From positions 1 to 5,512 of the forward strand of contig DATMEB010000072.1 of assembly GCA_035557095.1 (NCBI GenBank): a stretch of 5,512 nucleotides of DNA, read 5' to 3'. The notes under the pieces were generated by a model. The model was not told the DNA's origin and ran no database searches. It saw nothing but the letters and a program-made list of their open reading frames with translations. Origin of the DNA: JALZDI01 sp035557095 (GTDB lineage: Bacteria; Actinomycetota; Actinomycetes; Propionibacteriales; Nocardioidaceae). A program made the position numbers and the translations under genes. Positions 1 to 4,045 of this stretch are shown here, one piece after another (within the stretch, counting starts at the first letter, position 1; each line of letters begins with the position of its first letter).

Positions 1-426
1 GCCGGTGACGTCCGGGTTCAGCAGGCAACCGGCGAAACCCGCGTCGGCGCACCGGTCGACCTCCGCGCACAGCGCGGCCGGCCCCACGCCGGGAGACTGC
101 GGCAGCTGGCACACGGGCACCAGCCGGCGTGGGTGCATCGCGCACGCGCGCGCGATGAGGTCGTTGTTGATCTGCGTCCAGTGCTCGCTCACCAGGGCAT
201 CGCCGATGTCGTGACCCATGCCGGCGGCGCGTGGGGACAGCATCACCACGTCGATGCCGCGGCCGGTCATCTGGTCGAGCAGCGGCACGAGTGACGCGGC
301 CAGCTCGTCGTCGGACACCGCGAGCGAACCGCGCACCGGCTGGTTCAGCATGCTCAGCTGCCGCCCGCGGTAGGCGTCCAACCGGGGCGGAGCGGTGGTG
401 AAGTGTCCGTGCACGTCGACGATCAC
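1..426 (-). CDS. LigJ-like amidohydrolase-family hydratase, partial (N-terminal part)
   Basis: The protein resembles 4-oxalomesaconate hydratase (LigJ), a zinc-dependent enzyme of the amidohydrolase (ACMSD-like) superfamily that adds water to 4-oxalomesaconate in the protocatechuate 4,5-cleavage pathway; it would act in the cytoplasm. Only residues 1-142 of an expected ~340 lie in the window. Visible landmarks are the metal motif H6-G-H8 right after the first beta strand (IVDVHGHF), S64-P-R with the following G-M-G-H-D-I-G-D, Q107-L-P-Q-S-P, and a closing G-C-L-L-N-P-D segment (133-139). All of these match the LigJ pattern as I remember it. Start chosen: GTG at 426, the first start codon after an in-frame stop at 439-441, with GGGAGG at 431-436 just upstream. 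It begins 12 bases after the decarboxylase-like gene stops, in the same frame, so the two are surely cotranscribed. A different amidohydrolase decarboxylase or hydratase of the same family is possible; family assignment is firm, substrate is not. Confidence 0.82.
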   Translation of the reverse strand, partial: MIVDVHGHFTTAPPRLDAYRGRQLSMLNQPVRGSLAVSDDELAASLVPLLDQMTGRGIDVVMLSPRAAGMGHDIGDALVSEHWTQINNDLIARACAMHPRRLVPVCQLPQSPGVGPAALCAEVDRCADAGFAGCLLNPDVTG

Positions 427-430
427 GATG

Positions 431-436
431 CCTCCC
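431..436 (-). promoter_or_regulatory. Ribosome binding site of LigJ-like gene
   Basis: GGGAGG on the minus strand lies four bases before the GTG at 426, between that start and the stop codon of the upstream gene. The spacing is slightly short, but no other start codon fits the family N-terminus, so it fixes the start. Confidence 0.65.
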
Positions 437-438
437 GG

Positions 439-1389
439 TCACACGAGGGCGGCCGTGGGCACGTCGAACAGCTCGTCGAACGTCAGCGACCGGGGTAACA
501 GGCGCTGGCGGACACAGAACTCGATCATCATCTCCACCGCCGGGCGCACCGCCGCCGTGCCGAGCGGCACCGGGTCGATGCCGCGGGCGAGCAGGCCGGC
601 CCGGAACACGTCGTCCCGGCTGAGCGGGCCACCGTTGCTCAGCCCGTCCAGGTACCGCGTCCGGCAGTCGGCCAGCAACCGGTACAGCTCACTGACGAGC
701 CAGGGATGCTCGTCGGCCAGCGACCGTCGCAGCACCAGCATGTGGTTGATGGGCAGCACGCCGGTGCGCTGGTACCAGTCGAGCTCGGCGCGCTCCGCGT
801 CCGGCACGAGGTCCACGACCCGGGGGTCCCGCGGCCGCAGCCTGCCCACGATCGCGGCGTCCACCCGACCGTCGAGCAGCATGTCGTCCAACGTGGCCCC
901 CGGCTCGGCCCGGACGACGTTCGGCGGCTCCTGGTACTGCGGCACATGGCCGTCCTCGAGCGTCACCCAGAGCACCTGGTCCGGGTCGAGCCCGTACTCC
1001 GCCATCAGGATGCCGCGCACCCAGACCACAGTGGTCTGTGTGTAGCACCGGACGCCGACGCGGTGTCCGGCGAGGTCCGCCGGGGAACGCAGCCCGCGAT
1101 CGACATTGTGGACGATCGAGGCGTGATGGAACCGGCTCAGCAGGCCGACCGGCAGCAGCATCCACTGTGTGCCGAAGGCATGCGCCTGCAGGTAGCTCGC
1201 CGTCGCCAGCTCGGACAGGTCGAACTCCCCGGTCTGCACCGTGCGGGAGAAGCCGTCGTAGATCGGGCGCACTTCGTCGAAGGAAAACCCAACCCGCGGG
1301 GAGGTCACCGAGAGGTCCTTCAACCCCAACGTGTGGCCGTAGGTGTCCAACAAGGACCGCAACACCATTGTGGTGGGGACGGACTCCAC
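439..1389 (-). CDS. 4,5-dihydroxyphthalate decarboxylase (Pht5) family protein
   Basis: This 316-residue protein matches the Pht5 family, which uses a periplasmic-binding-protein-like (NMT1/THI5-type) fold as a cytoplasmic enzyme; Pht5 itself removes a carboxyl group from 4,5-dihydroxyphthalate to give protocatechuate. Recognised family stretches are P42-I-Y-D with T53-G-E-F-D-L-S-E (60), Y66-L-Q-A, V111-G-V-R-C-Y-T-Q-T-T-V-V-W-V-R-G (126), W141-V-T-L-E-D-G-H-V, the D177-A-A-I segment, and P213-I-N-H-M-L-V. There is no signal peptide or lipobox, which argues against a transporter binding protein although databases often label such proteins that way. Start: GTG at 1389 with a perfect AGGAGG (1395-1400) five bases away; an ATG at 1497 would add 36 residues running through the promoter region and has no family support. 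Length is close to Pht5 (~330). It is the first gene of the leftward operon with the LigJ-like gene. A TTA codon specifies L298. Family confidence is high; the actual substrate is unknown. Confidence 0.83.
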   Translation of the reverse strand: MESVPTTMVLRSLLDTYGHTLGLKDLSVTSPRVGFSFDEVRPIYDGFSRTVQTGEFDLSELATASYLQAHAFGTQWMLLPVGLLSRFHHASIVHNVDRGLRSPADLAGHRVGVRCYTQTTVVWVRGILMAEYGLDPDQVLWVTLEDGHVPQYQEPPNVVRAEPGATLDDMLLDGRVDAAIVGRLRPRDPRVVDLVPDAERAELDWYQRTGVLPINHMLVLRRSLADEHPWLVSELYRLLADCRTRYLDGLSNGGPLSRDDVFRAGLLARGIDPVPLGTAAVRPAVEMMIEFCVRQRLLPRSLTFDELFDVPTAALV

Positions 1390-1394
1390 GGCTG

Positions 1395-1400
1395 CCTCCT
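1395..1400 (-). promoter_or_regulatory. Ribosome binding site of Pht5-like gene
   Basis: A perfect AGGAGG on the minus strand lies five bases from GTG 1389. It decides the start against the upstream ATG at 1497, which would begin inside the divergent promoter region. Confidence 0.8.
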
Positions 1401-1421
1401 GATCGGTCGGCCGGTGATACT

Positions 1422-1457
1422 CCTGCGTAGAAGCCGCGAAGCGCGGGGTACCGCAGG
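1422..1457 (-). promoter_or_regulatory. Stem-loop in the leader of the Pht5-like gene
   Basis: This is an interrupted inverted repeat. The outer arms CCTGCGTA (1422-1429) and TACCGCAGG (1449-1457) pair with a one-base bulge. The inner arms CCGCG (1434-1438) and CGCGG (1442-1446) close on a three-base loop. It would form in the untranslated leader of the leftward operon, near its predicted 5' end and about 20 bases ahead of the ribosome binding site. No U-run follows it on either strand, so it does not look like an intrinsic terminator; a 5' stabiliser or attenuating structure is possible. Confidence 0.4.
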
Positions 1458-1466
1458 CGCCCGCCG

Positions 1467-1496
1467 ATGATATACCATGTGAGACCAACAGTCCCA
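1467..1496 (-). promoter_or_regulatory. Candidate promoter of the leftward operon
   Basis: On the minus strand a TATCAT hexamer (1467-1472) matches the -10 consensus at five of six positions. Eighteen bases upstream sits TGGGAC (1491-1496), a poor -35 that overlaps the 12-base repeat shared with the other divergent region. A start near 1460 would give a leader of about 70 bases holding the stem-loop. The weak -35 would fit a promoter that needs an activator. This is inference from sequence only. Confidence 0.33.
1477..1495. promoter_or_regulatory. Candidate regulator binding site, copy 1
   Basis: The 12 bases ACCAACAGTCCC (1484-1495) recur exactly at 4002-4013, and seven further upstream positions carry four more matches, giving 16 of 19. 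The core is centred at 1489.5, exactly midway between the -10 candidates of the leftward operon (1467-1472) and the rightward cyclase gene (1507-1512). That placement suits a shared operator controlling both directions, most likely for the IclR-family protein encoded at 3163-3945. The core is not palindromic, which is less typical for a dimeric regulator. Confidence 0.5.
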
Positions 1497-1512
1497 TTAA
1501 CTAGACTAGAAT
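1484..1512 (+). promoter_or_regulatory. Candidate promoter of the cyclase/ComA-like pair
   Basis: TAGAAT at 1507-1512 matches the -10 consensus at five of six positions. With a 17-base spacer the -35 position falls on ACCAAC (1484-1489), which is not consensus but is the start of the repeated 12-mer. A start near 1519 would leave a short leader before the AGGAGG at 1526. The promoter would probably depend on the bound regulator. Confidence 0.33.
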
Positions 1513-1525
1513 TGATCGCCACACC

Positions 1526-1531
1526 AGGAGG
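1526..1531 (+). promoter_or_regulatory. Ribosome binding site of cyclase-family gene
   Basis: A perfect AGGAGG lies five bases before GTG 1537. It fixes a GTG start that gives the usual family N-terminus (RIVDLSQPL). Confidence 0.82.
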
Positions 1532-1536
1532 ACGCC

Positions 1537-2253
1537 GTGCGGATCGTGGACCTTTCCCAGCCTCTGTCGCCCAGGACACCCCGCTCCAGCGACCACCCAC
1601 AGGTCACCTTCGAGACCCTGCGCTGGTACTCGCGCGACGGGATGAAGGCGCACCAGATCACCGCCTCGCTGCACTCGGGCACCCACGTGGACGCGCCCGC
1701 GCTGTACTTCAGTGACGGCGACACCATCGAGCAGCTGTCCCTCGACGGCTTCTGGGGCACCGCCCTGGTGGTCGACGTCGACCTCGAGCCTCGTGGCGTC
1801 ATCTCCGCCGAGCACCTGGAGAAGATCGCCGGCGACATCCAGCCGGGCGAGATGCTCGCGCTGTACACCGGGTACAGCAAGAACATCTACGACGAGGAGA
1901 CCTACATCCTCAAGGCACCCGGCCTCGGCAAGTCCGGTGTGGACTGGATCGTCGAGCACGGTGTCAAGGCGGTCTGGGTGGACTCGCCGAGCGCCGAGCA
2001 CATCTTCAGCCGGTCCCGGCAGTGGAAGAAGCTGCGGCCCGAGCAGTGGCCGGACGACCTGTTCGACCCCGCCGAGTTCCCGCCGGCGTACGCGCACAAG
2101 ACGTTCCTGCCGGCCGGCATCATGATGGTCGAGAACGTCTCAGAGGCGCTCGGACAGTTCGTCGGCCAGCGCGTCACGCTGATGGCCCTGCCGGTCAAGT
2201 ACGAGGGCGTGGAAGGCGCGCCATGTCGCGCGGTCGCGCTCGTGGACCTGTGA
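1537..2253 (+). CDS. Cyclase / kynurenine formamidase-like metal-dependent hydrolase
   Basis: A 238-residue protein of the cyclase family (PF04199), which includes kynurenine formamidase (KynB) and isatin hydrolase; members hydrolyse amide or lactam-type bonds with a bound divalent metal. Landmarks: N-terminal I3-V-D-L-S-Q-P-L, the metal segment H46-S-G-T-H50-V-D52-A-P, V148-D-S-P-S (148-152), and H187-K-T-F-L-P followed by M197-V-E199-N, which correspond to conserved family positions. The family motif normally continues to a further His four residues after the Asp (HxxxHxDxPxH); here that position is L56, followed by Tyr. Length is normal for the family, and the frame is open without defects. 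Start is GTG 1537 with AGGAGG at 1526-1531. The ComA-like gene follows after seven bases, so the two are probably translated together. Fold assignment is firm; whether it uses the standard reaction is uncertain because of L56, and the substrate is unknown. Confidence 0.87.
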   Translation: MRIVDLSQPLSPRTPRSSDHPQVTFETLRWYSRDGMKAHQITASLHSGTHVDAPALYFSDGDTIEQLSLDGFWGTALVVDVDLEPRGVISAEHLEKIAGDIQPGEMLALYTGYSKNIYDEETYILKAPGLGKSGVDWIVEHGVKAVWVDSPSAEHIFSRSRQWKKLRPEQWPDDLFDPAEFPPAYAHKTFLPAGIMMVENVSEALGQFVGQRVTLMALPVKYEGVEGAPCRAVALVDL

Positions 2254-2260
2254 GCCGGCG

Positions 2261-3166
2261 ATGACGACCACTGACGGCGCGCGGTTCGTGCCGATGCTGG
2301 ACCTGCCCCCGCGACAACCCAAGCCGCGTCGGTTACGCCGCACGGTGATCTTCGACCGGGGCTGGCCACACACGTTCATCGAAGGCGTTCTCGACGCCTT
2401 CCCTGGCGTCATCGACATCGCCAAGATCAGCGCGTGGCACCTGCACCAGACCGAGGCGGTGGTCACCACGAAGCTGGCGATGTACAAGCGCCACGGCGTC
2501 GAGACGATGGGCGGCGGGCCGGTGCTGGAGATCGCCCGGCTGCAGAACAAGGAGGACGAGGTGCTGGACTACCTCCAGCGCCTCGGGTTCGACGCCCTCG
2601 AGGTGTCGAGCGAGTCGATGCCGACGCAGACCGACATGGCCGCCGACGCCAAGCTCGCCGAGAAGTGCCTGGAGCGCGGGTTCCGCATCCACGGCGAGGT
2701 CGGCAAGAAGTTCCCCGGCGGCGACCAGGTCCGCAAGTCCCCCGACGTGCTCGACGTCGAGACGGCCGTTCGCACGTTCGAGGCGTACCGGGAGATGGGG
2801 TGCGACGGCAGCTACCTCGAGGGCCACGTCCTGCGAGCCGTGCTCGGCGACATGGCCGAGAAGGTCGCCGGGCGCGACAGCATCGTCGAGCTGGTCGAGC
2901 GGGTGGGGCTGGAGGAGATCATCTTCGAGATCCCCGGCACCTTCCTGCACTACGCCGGCAAGCGGGCGCTGCAAGGTCTGCTCGTGTACCTGTTCGGTCC
3001 GGACGTGAACATGGCGAACGTCCTGATCGAGGAGGTCATGGAAGCCGAGGAGCTTCGGGACGGCACGTTCCCGGCCTTCGGCGTGCCGAACGGCGACCAT
3101 CCGTGGATCCGGTCCGCGGCGCTGAGCGGCACCGGCTTCGCCGGGCCGCAGTGGTGGCGCGGCTAG
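2261..3166 (+). CDS. Phosphosulfolactate synthase (ComA)-like family protein
   Basis: A 301-residue protein resembling (2R)-phospho-3-sulfolactate synthase (PF02679), the TIM-barrel enzyme that adds sulfite to phosphoenolpyruvate in coenzyme M synthesis. Matching stretches: F31-D-R-G, I51-D-I-A-K-I-S, G84-G-G-P-V-L-E, L108-G-F-D-A-L-E-V-S-S-E, G145-E-V-G-K-K (150), and F222-E-I-P with G246-P-D-V-N-M-A-N (252), the family's GP-VN--N signature. Deviations from ComA as I recall it: GGT becomes GGG, and the E-A-R-E-S-G region reads Y-L-E-G-H-V (185-190). It is longer than archaeal ComA (~250) owing to an N-terminal extension of about 27 residues and a C-terminal tail. The gene follows the cyclase gene after seven bases with only a weak GTGAG upstream, suggesting translational coupling. 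A TTA codon encodes L25. No ComB, ComC or ComDE partner lies nearby, so coenzyme M synthesis is unlikely; an unknown reaction in this catabolic cluster is more probable. The stop overlaps the stop of the regulator gene. Confidence 0.78.
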   Translation: MTTTDGARFVPMLDLPPRQPKPRRLRRTVIFDRGWPHTFIEGVLDAFPGVIDIAKISAWHLHQTEAVVTTKLAMYKRHGVETMGGGPVLEIARLQNKEDEVLDYLQRLGFDALEVSSESMPTQTDMAADAKLAEKCLERGFRIHGEVGKKFPGGDQVRKSPDVLDVETAVRTFEAYREMGCDGSYLEGHVLRAVLGDMAEKVAGRDSIVELVERVGLEEIIFEIPGTFLHYAGKRALQGLLVYLFGPDVNMANVLIEEVMEAEELRDGTFPAFGVPNGDHPWIRSAALSGTGFAGPQWWRG

Positions 3167-3945
3167 TCAGCGCGGCCGTTGAGGCTGCGCCGGTGCGACT
3201 GGCTGCGCCGGTCCGGCTGACGCGGGGGATGTACCTGCGTCAGCCGGTCGGACAGCTCGCCGCCGACCTTGATCACCAGGGACTCGAACTCGTTCTCCCG
3301 GGGAGCCATCCGCTCGCTCGGCCCGGCGATCGCCACCGCGCCGAAGACGATGTCACCGGTCAGGATCGGCGCCGCCACCGACGTGGCACCGGTGACCCGC
3401 TGTCCGACCGAGACCACGGCACCGGCCTCGCAGACCTCGGTCAACCGCGCCATGCGCTTGGCCAGGTCGCGCTGCGGGACACCGTGGAAGCGCAACACCT
3501 CCTCGGCGGTGTCGGCCGGCAGGTGCGCCAGGATGGCGGTGCTCGCCGCACCGAGATGCAGCGGGTACCGCGTCCCGGCCAGCGCCACGGAGCGCAGATC
3601 ACTCGGCGCCTCGAGGACGAACGCGCACAGCCGCCACGGCAGGTCGACCACGCTGAACGTGATCGTCTCCCGCGTCTGCGACGCGAGCGACAGCAGCGGT
3701 GGCGCGATGAGCTCGTTGAGGCTCAGCTGTTCCCGGGCGATCAACCCGAGCTGCAGCATCCGCGGGCCGAGCACGTACCGACTGGTGGCCGGCTCCTGGC
3801 TGACGAACCCGTCGTCGGACAGCTGCCGGAGCGCACGGAACACGGTGCTGCGTGGCAGACCGGTCCGTTCCACGATGTCGGCAGCCGACTGCGCCTGCAG
3901 GCTGTCGAAGCTGGCCAAGATGTCGATTTCTGACTTTCGCCCCAC
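3163..3945 (-). CDS. IclR-family transcriptional regulator
   Basis: A 260-residue regulator with the usual IclR plan. An N-terminal winged helix-turn-helix occupies about residues 4-57 (S19-Q-S-A-A-D-I-V-E-R-T-G-L-P-R-S-T-V-F-R-A-L-R-Q-L spans 18-42 with the recognition helix near 31-42). The effector-binding domain follows (about 75-238), with family landmarks L131-G-A-A-S-T-A-I-L and S189-V-A-A-P-I. IclR proteins bind small acids or aromatics and act as repressors or activators. Start: GTG at 3945, five bases after AGGGAG (3951-3956); the GTG at 3951 overlaps that site and is too close. The C-terminal tail (about 239-260) is rich in Arg and Ser and contains a partly duplicated 18-base unit. 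The gene lies between the two catabolic transcription units and is divergent from the MmgE/PrpD gene, a typical place for a local pathway regulator; it probably controls both divergent regions and itself. Confidence 0.92.
   Translation of the reverse strand: MGRKSEIDILASFDSLQAQSAADIVERTGLPRSTVFRALRQLSDDGFVSQEPATSRYVLGPRMLQLGLIAREQLSLNELIAPPLLSLASQTRETITFSVVDLPWRLCAFVLEAPSDLRSVALAGTRYPLHLGAASTAILAHLPADTAEEVLRFHGVPQRDLAKRMARLTEVCEAGAVVSVGQRVTGATSVAAPILTGDIVFGAVAIAGPSERMAPRENEFESLVIKVGGELSDRLTQVHPPRQPDRRSQSHRRSLNGRAD
3183..3218. repeat. Tandem 18-base duplication in the IclR gene tail
   Basis: Two adjacent 18-base units, 3183-3200 and 3201-3218, agree at 16 of 18 positions, with the first 12 bases (GGCTGCGCCGGT) identical. 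In the regulator frame they encode D-R-R-S-Q-S and H-R-R-S-L-N type hexapeptides near the C-terminus. It looks like a small slippage duplication that lengthened a tolerant tail. Confidence 0.7.
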
Positions 3946-3950
3946 TATCA

Positions 3951-3956
3951 CTCCCT
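3951..3956 (-). promoter_or_regulatory. Ribosome binding site of IclR gene
   Basis: AGGGAG on the minus strand. Its distance of five bases to GTG 3945, against zero to GTG 3951, selects the shorter protein. Confidence 0.65.
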
Positions 3957-3972
3957 GACCGTACGAACCCCG

Positions 3973-4001
3973 CCGACAACGGAGTAGGCCATGAATATGC
4001 T
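3973..4001 (+). promoter_or_regulatory. Candidate promoter of MmgE/PrpD operon
   Basis: CCGACA (3973-3978) and TATGCT (3996-4001) each match the -35 and -10 consensus at four of six positions and are 17 bases apart. Transcription would start near 4008, inside the repeated 12-mer at 4002-4013, which would suit repression. Weak evidence; other placements are possible in this relatively AT-rich stretch. Confidence 0.25.
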
Positions 4002-4013
4002 ACCAACAGTCCC
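3995..4013. promoter_or_regulatory. Candidate regulator binding site, copy 2
   Basis: This holds the second exact copy of ACCAACAGTCCC (4002-4013), with four of the seven preceding bases also shared with 1477-1483. It sits between the divergent IclR and MmgE/PrpD genes, about 50 bases from the regulator start. That is where autoregulation plus control of the rightward operon would be expected. Confidence 0.5.
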
Positions 4014-4016
4014 GCA

Positions 4017-4028
4017 TTTGGCACCAAA
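4017..4028. promoter_or_regulatory. Short inverted repeat upstream of MmgE/PrpD gene
   Basis: TTTGG-CA-CCAAA is a perfect inverted repeat with five-base arms and a two-base centre, three bases after the repeated 12-mer and 17 bases before ATG 4046. It could be a half of a composite operator. No equivalent is seen in the first divergent region, so it may be specific to this operon or chance. Confidence 0.3.
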
Positions 4029-4045
4029 AATTGTGCGGTGAAGAC

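Noticed and set aside
439..1389. Secreted ABC transporter substrate-binding protein
   Set aside because: The sequence has no signal peptide or lipobox, no transporter genes adjoin it, and its motifs match the Pht5 enzyme family better.
1422..1457. Intrinsic terminator
   Set aside because: The stem is followed by no T-run on either strand and lies between a promoter candidate and a start codon.
706..1470. 254-codon plus-strand reading frame opposite the Pht5-like gene
   Set aside because: It is a compositional shadow: its product has no recognisable domain, and the minus-strand frame carries clear family motifs and a perfect ribosome binding site.
1390..1497. N-terminal extension of the Pht5-like protein to ATG 1497
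   Set aside because: It would run through the divergent promoter and the leader stem-loop, lacks a binding site, and adds 36 residues absent from the family.
1501..1509. CTAG-A-CTAG inverted repeat near the cyclase promoter
   Set aside because: The arms are only four bases and overlap the -10 candidate; there is no counterpart at the second divergent region.
2261..3166. True coenzyme M biosynthesis gene comA
   Set aside because: Key regions differ from ComA and none of the partner genes are present, so only a family-level label is justified.
2434..3933. 499-codon plus-strand reading frame spanning the ComA-like and IclR genes
   Set aside because: It is long only because of GC-rich codon structure. 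It is Arg/Ala/Gly-rich, crosses the ends of two well-supported genes and has no family match.
3960..3965. CGTACG palindrome upstream of the IclR gene as an operator
   Set aside because: Six bases with no extended symmetry and no second copy in the other divergent region; such palindromes are common by chance in GC-rich DNA.
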